Origin: Cytauxzoon felis
Lineage: Eukaryota; Apicomplexa; Aconoidasida; Piroplasmida; Theileriidae
Assembly (NCBI GenBank): GCA_020283715.1
Contig: JAIQCW010000317.1
Coordinates: forward strand, 62,001-126,000
Direction: 5' to 3'
Length of the DNA stretch: 64,000 bases
Shown in pieces: positions 23,101-32,401 of this stretch (positions within the stretch are counted from its first letter, which is position 1; every line of letters begins with the position of its first letter). A model generated the notes under the pieces. It was not told where the DNA came from. It did not search any database and saw only the letters and a list, made by a program, of their open reading frames with translations. The position numbers were made by a program, and so were the translations under genes.

Positions 23101-24984
23101 GGTGTAAGTAGTGGTAGTTATACCACTGGTCCTCAAGGTAATACAGCAATTAATGTTGCGAGGAGGGAGGGAAGTTCCACGGATGGTCAAGTACCTGAAG
23201 GATATATGAGGTATAAACACGAAGGTTCTATTAGCAATCCTACATTTAAACATAATGGCTTTGAATTGAATGGAATTACAGAATCAACTGCTGAAGCACT
23301 TTATGTATATTACCATAACAATGATATTAATGATCATCAATTTCCATTGATTGTTTGTGTAAAGGTATCGGCTAGTAATATTAAATATTATCAAAGGGGG
23401 AACCAATGGAATACAATTCAAGATCTAACTGCAGACCCGGAAACTATAGGTGGTACTGAACTTGATACACTTAAAGGTAAACTTAATGGTCTTAAAGTTA
23501 TGTATGAAGTTAAGCTTGGGAAGGATAACAATTTTAAATATGGATTTAAAAATGAAATTACTGTAACTAATAGAGGTATTCAAACAGTTAATGGTTACAA
23601 TGGATATAAACATTCTAGAACTTCATTTACTATAGAAAAGTTTAGGCACAATGGAAATGTTGTAGGAGGTTTCTCTACACCCATTTCAAGTGTTGAAGAA
23701 GTTCATGTGTATTATAAGAATGATGATACAGACCTCAATAAACCTCTACTTCTGTACACGAAGGCTGCTAAATATACAATTTATGGAAAGGGTTTGAAAT
23801 GGTGGCAGATTGGACAACCTGATACTAAAGCACCAACTGAGGATAAACTTCAACGTCATCTCGAAATGTTGTTAAATAGACAGGGTACTTTTGAGCATTC
23901 ATTTATTTAGAGGATAATATGTTATAAAACAGCTTCTTTCCCCATAAACCTCATAATTCATATTTCTGCCGCATAATCTTTGATTTAATGGGGGTTTTTT
24001 AAAAAAAATAATTTTTAAAATTCATTGATATATATTAATATAGGGCATATATATATAAATCATTTGGTTGATCGCAAATTATATCGTAATGATTGTGTAT
24101 TAAATGATGAAGGTGAATACATTAAAGACTTAAGAAAAGTTAGAAAAGATACATCTAAAGTTATACTAATAGATAATTCAATTATAGCAGGATCCAACTT
24201 CCCTGGTAAGTTTTAAATTAAAAAACACCATAAAATGTTATTAAAAAACACCACAAAATCACTATAGATAATTTTATACAAATTGATAGCTGGTTTGGTG
24301 GCACGAATGATACAGAACTACTAGATATCATACCACTCCTAAAATCACTCAGAAATGTTAGCGATATAAGACTCATCATTCAACTCAAACATAACTATAA
24401 TAAAGTATGTTACATACCAATACAATGAACATATGTTCTCCAATACACTCGAGGTACAATACAACTCTTCTTCCACTTGAGGTCCATCCTGCCGTCAGCT
24501 CTTTTACTTACCTATCTCTAAAGAGTAATGCCACTCCCGGAGATCGTGGCGATTATAATGTTTAACCTCAAGTGGATACCCGTAGCTGATCTCAGGGAAG
24601 CGGAGAGGGAAGTAAATAGAGGAGGCTCCACGCCTAGTGGGAAGACCTCAGGTGGGACGGCGAGTGGAAGAGAAGGTTGTAATGATTGGACCTAGGTGGA
24701 GTGGACCTCGAGTGTACAACATTTCAATTATTATATTTCTTTGTTATATATGATGAATATAGGCTGATGGTATGAAGGATATGATAAAGTTGCCGAATTC
24801 TGCTCGTTATAAGGTTGATCAGGGTGTATATAATAGTGGTATGGACAATTCATTATTTGAATCTCATAATGAGATGAATTGGTTGGATATAGGTGAGAGA
24901 TTGAATATAAGATTGAAAGAGATTACTAATTCCATTTATCATAATGAAGATGACAGTACAACAAACAAGAGATCATTCATATAA
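20184..24984 (+). CDS. HAD/NIF-type phosphatase (Dullard/NEM1-like), with giant intron
   Basis: SCP/Dullard phosphatases are serine phosphatases; Dullard/Nem1 members are anchored in the nuclear envelope/ER and act on lipin. Exons 20184-20432, 20478-20576, 20613-20679, 24044-24205, 24268-24404 and 24763-24984 all join in phase. Exon 1 has an N-terminal membrane segment (SSLILSVLSCLY) and the nucleophile motif LVLDLDETLIRS. Exon 3 has YEIVIYTASTQQYAEAIL, exon 4 RKLYRNDC, YIKDLRKVRKD and VILIDNS, and exon 5 IDSWFGGTNDTELLDIIPLL. Intron 3 is 3,364 bp and holds a PTW repeat plus two FAINT-like genes in the same orientation. Intron 5 (358 bp) holds another repeat; the remaining introns are 36-62 bp. 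Each half alone lacks catalytic parts, so joining is required for function. Confidence 0.85.
20778..20886. repeat. PTW half-repeat (phosphatase intron 3)
   Basis: CCACCTGAGGTC, CTTGCAGACAGCTC tag, W core, then GGACCTCAAGTGG. It sits about 100 bp after the exon 3 donor and just before the first nested gene. Confidence 0.85.
20920..22489 (+). CDS. FAINT-like protein, nested in phosphatase intron (gene A)
   Basis: Two FAINT-like units are seen (FVHVYYAKVQNVEKPLFI and LWVYYEFDSTTSQPDINKPL). An acceptor-like TATAG precedes 20920, and the frame then opens with RIIFLTGALWTWDQ, a hydrophobic leader shared with the next gene and with the 28-38 kb array (ILWTVDQCWN). The first in-frame ATG is 20971, so a leader exon may be missing. 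A 76-bp intron (21943-22018) links the first part, ending RQGTFKEL, in phase to a charged tail ending at 22489. Without that intron the product stops at 21999. The gene lies wholly inside intron 3 of the phosphatase, on the same strand. Function unknown; probably a secreted or surface protein. Confidence 0.6.
22486..23910 (+). CDS. FAINT-like protein, nested in phosphatase intron (gene B)
   Basis: Three FAINT-like units: FVHVYHGVANGNTPLLI, LYVYYHNNDINDHQFPLI and VHVYYKNDDTDLNKPLLL. The frame opens right after the stop of gene A and starts with the hydrophobic stretch NIFIVALWTWDQ; the only ATGs come later (22555 onward), as in gene A. The shared DNA GCATTATGGACTTGGGATCA at 22526 recurs at 20940 with one mismatch, so the two genes are tandem duplicates from this point. 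It ends RQGTFEHSFI, matching the point where gene A reads RQGTFKEL. It follows gene A within the same host intron; the next host exon begins at 24044. Confidence 0.6.
   Translation: MKNKLSKFNIFIVALWTWDQVKQMMPPPSLNLNEIGKNPADGSPATVDIQIEMMGDYQSGSTNNVTVSTTPDNPKSGFKRHTHYIGANRFTVNKIKKNASTELRDALAQAINKEHTRFVHVYHGVANGNTPLLICVCTKPNTTDQWSYYTKNNPGTPSDNNWSPESGLTQEPDGTGKSDLQYHLDKLNDQANRETVIHVEKTDTKGVSSGSYTTGPQGNTAINVARREGSSTDGQVPEGYMRYKHEGSISNPTFKHNGFELNGITESTAEALYVYYHNNDINDHQFPLIVCVKVSASNIKYYQRGNQWNTIQDLTADPETIGGTELDTLKGKLNGLKVMYEVKLGKDNNFKYGFKNEITVTNRGIQTVNGYNGYKHSRTSFTIEKFRHNGNVVGGFSTPISSVEEVHVYYKNDDTDLNKPLLLYTKAAKYTIYGKGLKWWQIGQPDTKAPTEDKLQRHLEMLLNRQGTFEHSFI
24445..24716. repeat. PTW repeat (phosphatase intron 5)
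   Basis: CCACTTGAGGTCC, CTGCCGTCAGCTC tag, W core, forward C core, GGCTCCACGCCTAGTG tag, CCTCAGGTGG and a CGGCGAGTGG tag, all in intron 24405-24762. Confidence 0.85.
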
Positions 24985-25063
24985 TATAAAAATACTAAAT
25001 CAGTAATTTAATTTTTTTTTAAATGATAACTTCTTAAATTTATATTTTCTATTTAATTTAAAA

Positions 25064-25315
25064 ATGTCTAGCTTGAAATTACTTGTAGAAAATAAATTAA
25101 AAAATGCATTATCACCTACTGTATTAAATCTCATTGACAATTCCGGTGGTTGTGGAGCTGCATTTGATGCTACAATTGTCTCACATCTATTTGAAAATAA
25201 AAAATTAATTGATCGACATAGATTAGTTAACTCTATACTCGAAGAGGAACTGAAAACTATACATGCTTTCACTATGAAGTGCCATACACCTGAAGAGTGG
25301 AGCAATAAGAATTGA
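25064..25315 (+). CDS. BolA-like protein
   Basis: BolA proteins bind [2Fe-2S] glutaredoxins and take part in iron-sulfur trafficking. This is a single exon of 83 residues, a normal BolA length. The family pattern is clear: LKNALSPTVLNLIDNSGGC at the start, IVSHLFENKKLIDRHRLVN with the RHR-L-V signature, then EEELKTIHAFTMKCHTPEEW at the end. The residue after the Gly-Gly turn is Cys (GGCG). There is no targeting extension, which fits the cytosolic BOLA2 type better than BOLA1/3. It lies 80 bp downstream of the phosphatase on the same strand, preceded by an AT-rich leader. Confidence 0.88.
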   Translation: MSSLKLLVENKLKNALSPTVLNLIDNSGGCGAAFDATIVSHLFENKKLIDRHRLVNSILEEELKTIHAFTMKCHTPEEWSNKN

Positions 25316-25976
25316 AGGACATGGTAAAAGTTATAGTGATGGTATTAGGAGGATGGAGATGATATAAAGAGATCATTCTGATATGAAATAGAGGTCCCCG
25401 AGTATACAGGGGGTAATACTAAGAATAGTTTACAAGTAGAATAGAACATTCCTACATCACAAATGCTCCGTTTTAGTTTTAAATAATAAACTTCTACTAT
25501 TCTAGATGTAAATATACGGTAGAAATCCGAGTTAGACAATATGATAGCATATCGTCTTCTACAAAGGCATATCAACCTTATACCTCAATTATATAACAAA
25601 TTCAATTGATAATAATGTGTTTAAATGACTTGAGAATAGTATACTTCAATTATTGTCTGTATTAAATTAGATTTAGCACATGGTGTGCATGTGTGTGTCC
25701 AGTGTAATGTGTAAATGTCCCACATGTGAATAATAGATATATAATTGTTGTAGATATATCATCATAATATGTAATTAAACCCAAAGAAAATTTTGATGAT
25801 ATATATATTAAATCTTAGGATATAGAGAATAGGTATTTTTGGTAGTTAGAATATAAGTTTGTATGTTGGAGTTAACACAATCGGTTGAACTCGCGGTAGA
25901 AGCAGGGTAAATCTTATTTTAAAGAGGACAAATAAAGGTATTAATGTGTGAAATATTAACTTTTATATAAATTAGA
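25316..25976. other. Intergenic region without recognised features
   Basis: About 660 AT-rich bases. No PTW repeat, RNA gene or convincing exon seen. A short GTGTGCATGTGTGTGT-like stretch lies near 25684. Confidence 0.4.
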
Positions 25977-27053
25977 ATGGATACTGATTTAAAATTATCT
26001 TTCCGCTGGGAAGATATAAAGCCGTATTGTACTGACCCTGGATTATTAACGCTAGAGGGTTTATTTATATTATTGACATTATGTAATGTATATGTAGTGC
26101 ATACATTATTTGTAACATTAATACCTGCGCCATTATTTGTTACTTGGTGGCAATTGGCTCAGGGGTTAGTAACGGCTTGGATTTTGGGTGATTTTGGACA
26201 TTCATTTCCAAAGTTAGCATATTTTCCACCATTATCTATAAATTATAAATTATTAAAGGAATTATTTTGGCCAACTTTATCATATATATCAATGTTGAGT
26301 TCAGCTAATATATTATTATGTAAGTCACCTACTACGGCCGCTTACCCTATTTTGGCTGCTGGTGCTGTAGCTGCACATCATGCAGCACGTTTTGTAGCCT
26401 GTGGTGAAGAGTATATGCCAATGAGATGGAAAGCTATTGGATTCTTACTCTTTGGTTTCATTCTTGGTGCAACAGATTGTAAAATTGCACCCGGTAACAT
26501 TATAACCATTGCATTTGTCTATGCATTTCTAGCTGCTGTATTCCGTGCAGGTTTTATGGAACGAGCATTACATGTTGTTAATGGTAAAGGTAATACACTA
26601 CATAATCATCAACACTTACTCGGAACACTCCTTCTACCTGTTTTCATTCTACTCTCTGGTGAAGTGAAATTAGTCTTTGATGTGCTTCCATTTGATATTA
26701 CAAACAATAAAACATGGCTGATATGGGGTTGTTTTATATCTGTTGGGGCATTACCATTTATTAAAAATGTTGTATCGAATAGATTAATTAGACAAACTGG
26801 TCAAGCACCTTGGAGATGTCTTGAATTAATTGCAGTTGCATTATTATTTGTAATTGGGTCAATACAACAAACACCAACATGGCAATCAATACTCGCAACA
26901 GTCTTTGTACTATTCGGTAGATTATTAGGAGCATTCGATGTCATTCGTAATTTACAAACCGATGATGAACCTACAGATTTATACACTCAAGCATCAAAAC
27001 CATTCCTCAATGAAGATGAATACGACCAAGAACATGAAACACTTGAACAATAA
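25977..27053 (+). CDS. Nucleotide-sugar transporter-like protein (SLC35/DMT)
   Basis: The product has 358 residues in one exon with about ten hydrophobic segments, the drug/metabolite transporter layout. SLC35 members exchange nucleotide sugars across Golgi or ER membranes. The family-like segment PLFVTWWQLAQGLVTAWILG corresponds to the region after the first helix, and the C-terminal half (FVYAFLAAVFRAGFMERAL, then GCFISVGALPF) keeps the duplicated arrangement. The short acidic tail EDEYDQEHETLEQ faces the cytosol in such proteins. GDP-sugar or UDP-sugar specificity cannot be read from sequence alone, and a related apicoplast-type phosphate translocator is possible. There are no introns and no repeats within the gene. 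Confidence 0.65.
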   Translation: MDTDLKLSFRWEDIKPYCTDPGLLTLEGLFILLTLCNVYVVHTLFVTLIPAPLFVTWWQLAQGLVTAWILGDFGHSFPKLAYFPPLSINYKLLKELFWPTLSYISMLSSANILLCKSPTTAAYPILAAGAVAAHHAARFVACGEEYMPMRWKAIGFLLFGFILGATDCKIAPGNIITIAFVYAFLAAVFRAGFMERALHVVNGKGNTLHNHQHLLGTLLLPVFILLSGEVKLVFDVLPFDITNNKTWLIWGCFISVGALPFIKNVVSNRLIRQTGQAPWRCLELIAVALLFVIGSIQQTPTWQSILATVFVLFGRLLGAFDVIRNLQTDDEPTDLYTQASKPFLNEDEYDQEHETLEQ

Positions 27054-27465
27054 ATATAATATCGTATCCAATTGTATGCTACACGATGATGAAATTATAT
27101 AATGGACCAGAAGGAACGTGACAAGTACTCTACCTGAGGTTACAGTCATACTCTCCTTTCCACTCGGTATTCCACCTGAGGTCCTTTCTTTCCATTGCAT
27201 GGAGCTTTTCTATTTACTTCCCCCTCCGCTTCCCTGAGATCAGCTACGGATTTTCCACTTGAGGTTACATCCAACACATCCTTAGCACCATCTTCCATCA
27301 TTCCCATGATGGATGATCCATCACTACCTTCTCACCGCCACGATCTCTGGGAGTGGCTCTACTCTTTAGAGATAGGTAAAAGGAAGAGGCCTCCACGGCG
27401 AGTGGCAAGGAGAGTAGGATTATACCTCAGGTGGAGAACGAATAATATATTTAGATCTTCAATGA
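27054..27465. other. Intergenic region, mostly one PTW repeat
   Basis: Separates the transporter (+) from the end of the multi-membrane array (-). Nearly all of it is the repeat at 27128-27440. Confidence 0.6.
27128..27440. repeat. PTW repeat (intergenic)
   Basis: TACCTGAGGTTAC, CCATTGCATGGAG tag, reverse C core, CCACTTGAGGTTACATC centre, reverse W core, GCCTCCACGGCGAGTGG tag, then CCTCAGGTGG. Confidence 0.85.
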
Positions 27466-27638
27466 GTATAGGTGTAATGGTATATGATGTAAATTATTCC
27501 ACCAAACCATACATAATGATACCACTGTCTATGGACATCAGTCTTCTTCTCAAGACCTGTACTTTTAGTATCTTGTTTATATGTCTCCCATTTCTTCCCT
27601 GGTCCACAATTGGCAACATCTAAATCTAATATGGCCAT
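27466..27638 (-). pseudogene. 3' fragment of a multi-membrane array unit
   Basis: Encodes MAILDLDVANCGPGKKW, then RQWYHYVWFGGIIYIIY. This matches the region IIDLELPKIGPVGPGKRW...LYHYMWLIGGVPYLI of the fusion protein at 62.4 kb. It has 57 codons and lies just beyond the last array unit on the same strand. It is a remnant or a detached last exon. Confidence 0.5.
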
Positions 27639-27720
27639 GTGATTTTATTTCAAGTAAAGGTTATTTTAAAATATTGAGATTTTATGAGTGATTAGGTGAG
27701 TTAGTAGAGGTTTTAAATGT

Positions 27721-28713
27721 TTAATTTAAGAGTATAGACATTGAGGATGCCAAGATTAAAATAGGAGACCAATCAATTCCATTACCCTTCTTAGCCTCTC
27801 TCTTCTTCATCTCCTCAGCATCCTCCTCCTTACCCTTTTGAGGGATATAAATGTCAAATAATTTCTTTATGCCAGAGTCTGCAGTTGTTGCAGAAAGAAT
27901 GGCTGCGATAAATCCGAAAATTAGGAATCCTCCAATAGTCTGTACAATATTAAAATCTTCCAACGATATGGAAGTAGATGCAATCAATATGAAAGACATG
28001 AAGAGTACATAACTACAATTTTTGGCTTCAACTGTAGCAGCTTGTTTACCTTTGAGTACAAACACCGCTATCGCACTTGATATTGCAATCCCAACAACCG
28101 ATATTAGTCTGGATAAATCAATTTTAGCTTTAGTTTTATCATCAGGTTCTTTAGCTTTACCATTTGTAGCTTGATTACTTATTTCATTCAAAACTGCCTT
28201 TTCTATTTGATTTGCAATCAATACAGGAGTAAATGTAAATGAAGCTGTATAAATCCCAGAAATCATAGCAAATGATTTAGGCTTAGCATAATCCGGATCA
28301 CCAAAATCGAAAAATACCCTCATGTAACTGAGGAATGAGATGGAAATAATTAGTAAAATGTCAATTGATGCTCCTGAAACAGAAGCACCAATGATAATAT
28401 TCTTCTTAAATTTCTCATAGTCATTTACATTCTTCTCAATTTCCTTAATACCACTTGTAATACTTTGCGGATCTATTGGCCTATTGAATGCCTTTATGGC
28501 ATTAGCGATTACTGTTACATCATCACCATCTGTAAGACCTGTATCACCTGTAATTTTTTGATCATATTCATTTGTACTCAAGTCTACATCGTCGTGATTT
28601 GCGGCCATAAGCATGGCTTTTATTTGAAAGTTCTCATACTTCGGATCCAATATATTCCAACATTGATCGATGGTCCATAGTATGCAACAAAGGCTACATG
28701 TGTACAGTGCCAA
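27721..28713 (-). CDS. Multi-membrane array unit (Tpr/Tar-like), unit 1
   Basis: Begins ILWTIDQCWNILDPKYE, the array's start motif, then ANHDD and a hydrophilic part, then about seven hydrophobic segments (including GIAISSAIAVFVLKG and IVQTIGGFLIFGFIAAILS). It ends in a charged loop (EEDAEEMKKREAKKGNGIDW) and a last hydrophobic stretch. The loop and segments are almost identical in the unit at 30956-32401, so one was copied from the other or gene conversion acts. No signal peptide. A surface or membrane role is inference; the link to the Theileria Tpr/Tar families rests on organisation and was not verified. Confidence 0.6.
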   Translation of the reverse strand: MALYTCSLCCILWTIDQCWNILDPKYENFQIKAMLMAANHDDVDLSTNEYDQKITGDTGLTDGDDVTVIANAIKAFNRPIDPQSITSGIKEIEKNVNDYEKFKKNIIIGASVSGASIDILLIISISFLSYMRVFFDFGDPDYAKPKSFAMISGIYTASFTFTPVLIANQIEKAVLNEISNQATNGKAKEPDDKTKAKIDLSRLISVVGIAISSAIAVFVLKGKQAATVEAKNCSYVLFMSFILIASTSISLEDFNIVQTIGGFLIFGFIAAILSATTADSGIKKLFDIYIPQKGKEEDAEEMKKREAKKGNGIDWSPILILASSMSILLN

Positions 28714-29369
28714 TATATACGAGGAGTCTTACTCCAATTAGTTTTATCATCAATTCCACCTGGACCATTAGCTCCCGTAACATCTAATAATGCTATGAAG
28801 AAAAGGTATAAACTACAATTTCTGGCTTTAGTAAGAGTTGGATTAGCTTGAGTAGCACCTAGTACATTATGCATATATATCCCGGCTATCGCGCTTGATA
28901 TTGCAATTCCTCCAAAGGTAAGGGCAGATGTAGATGTAATGAAAGTAAAGAGGAACAGAGGGGCAGCTAAAGATTTCGTATCTCTGTGGAATAATATAAA
29001 ACTGAATAAAAGCACATATCCAAACACGATAACGATAGAGAATATCCCAAATGATACAATAATGTTCGCCTTTATTATATTAGCGACACTTTGTTCACGA
29101 TAACCACCAGTTGTCTCAAATTCGAATCTAGGAGCATTCGTAATTGCGTCAGTTTTTATATGATCCCCATCTTGTAGATTAGTATCTTCAAGAGGAGTAC
29201 TATTATTAATAGTACTTTCCAGTTGCCATTTTTTAGCACTAGTAGTAGCTTCAGGTTTAAATCTATACAATGGAACATTCACCCCAGTTGCAGGTCTATA
29301 TCTGAATTTAAATTTAGTTCTATTAATAGTCCTTTTAAGTGTAGTCTTATCGTAATGATTTCCAAACAT
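28620..29369 (-). CDS. Multi-membrane array unit 2
   Basis: Has the array hallmark block KSLAAPLFLFTFITS, then SALTFGGIAISSAIAG. It ends LLDVTGANGPGG...WHCTHVAF, and this end overlaps the start of unit 1 in another frame. The N-terminal start motif is not in this frame; it is in the 29411-29986 segment upstream. Confidence 0.55.
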   Translation of the reverse strand: MFGNHYDKTTLKRTINRTKFKFRYRPATGVNVPLYRFKPEATTSAKKWQLESTINNSTPLEDTNLQDGDHIKTDAITNAPRFEFETTGGYREQSVANIIKANIIVSFGIFSIVIVFGYVLLFSFILFHRDTKSLAAPLFLFTFITSTSALTFGGIAISSAIAGIYMHNVLGATQANPTLTKARNCSLYLFFIALLDVTGANGPGGIDDKTNWSKTPRIYWHCTHVAFVAYYGPSINVGIYWIRSMRTFK

Positions 29370-29410
29370 TAGACATGTGAAGATAGGAATTAATCCGAGG
29401 ATAGAAAATA

Positions 29411-29986
29411 TTATACCAATGAATATAGGTGAGTAAGGAGATTCCGTGTTCCATATGATGAGAAACCAAAGAAATGTACTGGAGAGTGATATACCCGCAC
29501 AACAGTTGAAGTTATCACAGGAGGTTTCATATCAGCATCAGTCCACGGTGCATCATGATCCTTCGTTATATCCCAAACATTATGAATCTTCTGTACATCC
29601 CCTGTTAATTGATTGGCTAACGAAGTCTTTAAACTATGTGTATTTATAGAATCTTCATTGTAATGTGTACCTTTAGCAAGTTGAGTAGTGCCGTCAGATT
29701 TATAATGATCCTTAATTTCCGGAGTAGCAGGATTATTTTGAGCTTGACCTTGACCCCTAGTACTGGGATCATGTGGTCCCCATGTGTATGATTTGGGTGT
29801 TGGTAATACTTGAGAATTATTGGCTGCATCAAATATCCCCTGCAATGCCCAAAATTCATATTTTGGTTCCATTATATTCCAACATTGATCAATGGTCCAC
29901 AGAAAGGATGAATACCCACGAAAGATGCCACAATTTATGATCATTAGTTCTCTTCGGGGGACCAGCATCCTTATACCATTTACCAT
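29411..29986 (-). CDS. Multi-membrane array segment with start motif (N-half of unit 2)
   Basis: Begins with overlap sequence then FLWTIDQCWNIMEPKYEFW and AANNSQV. It ends in another frame from the hydrophobic half at 28620-29369, with an apparent frame change around 29370-29420. Together they make one normal-sized unit, so this is either an interrupted gene or one with an unrecognised intron. Confidence 0.5.
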   Translation of the reverse strand: MVNGIRMLVPRRELMIINCGIFRGYSSFLWTIDQCWNIMEPKYEFWALQGIFDAANNSQVLPTPKSYTWGPHDPSTRGQGQAQNNPATPEIKDHYKSDGTTQLAKGTHYNEDSINTHSLKTSLANQLTGDVQKIHNVWDITKDHDAPWTDADMKPPVITSTVVRVYHSPVHFFGFSSYGTRNLLTHLYSLV

Positions 29987-29995
29987 TTGGTCCTA

Positions 29996-30790
29996 TTACA
30001 GGGTTATTAGGATCATCAGGATAATAATCAATATGAAAGAAAGGAGTATACAACTACAAATTCTGGCATTCTTGAATTGTTGAGTATCATTATCTGGATT
30101 ACCATCTTTTAGTTCATAGTACATATATATCCCAGCTATCGCACTTGATATTGCAATACCTCCGAAGGTAAGGGCTGAAACTGATACAATGAAAGTAAAG
30201 AGGAACAGGGGAGCGATTATAGTTACAAACTTTAAATCATTTCTATGAAATATTATAGAAATTAGAGTAACGACTAAAAATGTAGCAATTATAACCCCAA
30301 TTCCAATTACAACACCTTGCCTAGAACGAGTAACCCTAGCAGTGAGACCATCTGCTTTGGTAGATCCAGCACCAGTTCCGCCATCAAAATCTTTCAGCGC
30401 ATCCTTCTTAATATAATTTGCTAAAACAATGACTATCAATACAGTAATTACAACAAGTGATCCAAAATAAATTGAAATAAACTTAACCTTATCAACAGTC
30501 GCATCATCATTGAGATCTACAGAAAAACCCGCATATATACCCGGAAATATACCTATGAATATCGCAATCTCAATGAGAGCTAAGATGGCTCCCATTGCTA
30601 TGATAAACCCACCACCTACTTGAAGATATCCGGGAAGATTAGCATCCTTTTGTAGATTCATAGCATCATGATAATTTTTATTAAGAGCATCTTTAGCCTT
30701 TGTAACACCACTAGTATTGTTAGCTTGGGTTTCATTATTCGCGTCCTTCAACAAATTTTTAACCTTCCAATCTTGATATTCAGGTTCCAT
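29996..30790 (-). CDS. Multi-membrane array unit 3
   Basis: Starts MEPEYQDWKVKNLLKDANN directly after the start motif (the preceding SFLWTVDQCWNL is in frame upstream). It has about seven hydrophobic segments, among them PLFLFTFIVSVSALTFGG. Its last codons (SCILLSFILIIILMI) are followed, in another frame, by the GPNGKWY motif near 29990. Confidence 0.55.
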   Translation of the reverse strand: MEPEYQDWKVKNLLKDANNETQANNTSGVTKAKDALNKNYHDAMNLQKDANLPGYLQVGGGFIIAMGAILALIEIAIFIGIFPGIYAGFSVDLNDDATVDKVKFISIYFGSLVVITVLIVIVLANYIKKDALKDFDGGTGAGSTKADGLTARVTRSRQGVVIGIGVIIATFLVVTLISIIFHRNDLKFVTIIAPLFLFTFIVSVSALTFGGIAISSAIAGIYMYYELKDGNPDNDTQQFKNARICSCILLSFILIIILMILITL

Positions 30791-30998
30791 TAAATTCCAA
30801 CATTGATCGACAGTCCATAGGAAGGATGATTAAAACCCACACAAGATGCCACAGCTTATGTTTATCAGATGTATAATTTCCAGCACCTACTGTATCTTTA
30901 TTTTTTTGAGGATCAGAAGGGTACGGATTCTCATACCATCTTCTATTTGGTCCTATTACTTGCCACTTGTTATTTTTAGGATGATAATCAATATCCAA
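30780..30998 (-). pseudogene. Array junction segment (GPNRRWY end overlapping next start)
   Basis: Carries the unit-end motif VIGPNRRWYENP...HKLWHLVW in one frame. The same bases in another frame carry the start motif of unit 3. It continues the unit at 30956-32401. Confidence 0.5.
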
Positions 30999-32401
30999 TA
31001 TTGGAGATTTTTAGATGTGAATGACACAATATAAATATGATATCCAATTGAGGATGCCAACATAGCAATAAGAAACCAATCATGACCATTCCCCTTCTTA
31101 GCCTCTCTCTTCTTCATCTCCTCAGCATCCTCCTCCTTACCCTTTTGAGGGATATAAATATCAAATAATTTCTTTATACCAGAGTCTGCTGTTGTTGCGG
31201 AAACTATTGCAGCAAGAAATTCGAAAATTAGGAATCCTCCAATAGTCTGTACAATATTAAAATCTTCCAACGATATGGAAGTAGATGCAATCAATATGAA
31301 AGACATGAAGAGTACTAAACTACAAATTCTGGCTTCATCTGTAGCAGCTTGTTTACCTTTGAGTACAAACACTGCTATCGCACTCGATATTGCAATTCCT
31401 CCGAAGGTAAGAGCCGAAACCGATGCAATAAAAGTAAAGAGGAAGAGGGGAGCAGCTAGAGATTCATTATATTTTAGGAATAATAAAATGCTGAATATGA
31501 GTACAATAAAGAATGACAGCGCTATACAACAAACTCCAAAGGCAGCCACAATATTCGATCTAATAATATGAACAGCTTTATTAAATTCATGCTGGCTGGG
31601 ATCATCAGCCCATTTTAAGCCTTCGATATCCGTTTTAGTAAGATTAGTGGCACTTTCAGCGGGCCGATTAGTTTTCAACTTAATGTTGACATCTTTAAGA
31701 TGATACCTTTCATTATAATTTGCAATTAATACGCCTGCAAGTATGGCAAATGTAGATGTGACGGATAAGGAAATTCCTAAATTCCTAATTTTATAATAAA
31801 GCTCTAAATCTCCAGGGTCAAGGAATGCAGTTGTAAAAATCCCAACAATTAAACTCGATAAAAGGAGGAGGCTAAATATACCTAAAGCCACAAAACCAGA
31901 GGAAATAAGTTTGCATGAATGGGACGTTAACTTCTTTAGATTTGTAATTTGGATAAATGGTTCAATTACAAAATTCAAATAACAACTACTTCTATCACCA
32001 TGTATTTGCGAATGTAATGTTGTTTTATCTTCCCATATTATATCACGCCCATCTCTTAATATATATGGTACGCCCTTGTAGGTAGCATCGTTTAGATATT
32101 TAGCAATAGCCCCAGAGGTATCGAAGTTAATCTTCTTCCTATCAGCAAGAGCCTTTTGAGCATCAGTATCACCAGTTTTATGAGTTATTTGAGTGGTACC
32201 ATTATCAGCTAATAATTCGTCAACTGATGTTTTATTCGCTGATAAAAGCATGGGGAGGACATTAAAACCAAAGTAAGTTGGACGCAATATATTCCAAAAT
32301 TGATCGACAGTCCATAGGATGGATGAATACTCACGTAAGATGCCACAATTTATGATCATTAGTTCTCTTCGGGGGGCCAGCATCCTGATACCATTTGCCA
32401 T
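30956..32401 (-). CDS. Multi-membrane array unit 4 (longest)
   Basis: 481 codons. Start motif SILWTVDQFWNILRPTYF, then SANKTS, about ten hydrophobic segments, the hallmark ESLAAPLFLFTFIAS plus SALTFGGIAISSA, and the same charged EEDAEEMKKREAKKGNG loop as unit 1. It is the best-preserved array member, reading from the start motif to the unit end without a break. Confidence 0.65.
   Translation of the reverse strand: MANGIRMLAPRRELMIINCGILREYSSILWTVDQFWNILRPTYFGFNVLPMLLSANKTSVDELLADNGTTQITHKTGDTDAQKALADRKKINFDTSGAIAKYLNDATYKGVPYILRDGRDIIWEDKTTLHSQIHGDRSSCYLNFVIEPFIQITNLKKLTSHSCKLISSGFVALGIFSLLLLSSLIVGIFTTAFLDPGDLELYYKIRNLGISLSVTSTFAILAGVLIANYNERYHLKDVNIKLKTNRPAESATNLTKTDIEGLKWADDPSQHEFNKAVHIIRSNIVAAFGVCCIALSFFIVLIFSILLFLKYNESLAAPLFLFTFIASVSALTFGGIAISSAIAVFVLKGKQAATDEARICSLVLFMSFILIASTSISLEDFNIVQTIGGFLIFEFLAAIVSATTADSGIKKLFDIYIPQKGKEEDAEEMKKREAKKGNGHDWFLIAMLASSIGYHIYIVSFTSKNLQYWILIIILKITSGK

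Noticed and set aside
27195..27623. Plus-strand open frame of 142 codons
   Set aside because: It reads through a PTW repeat and then antisense to the array fragment at 27466-27638; no independent protein pattern.
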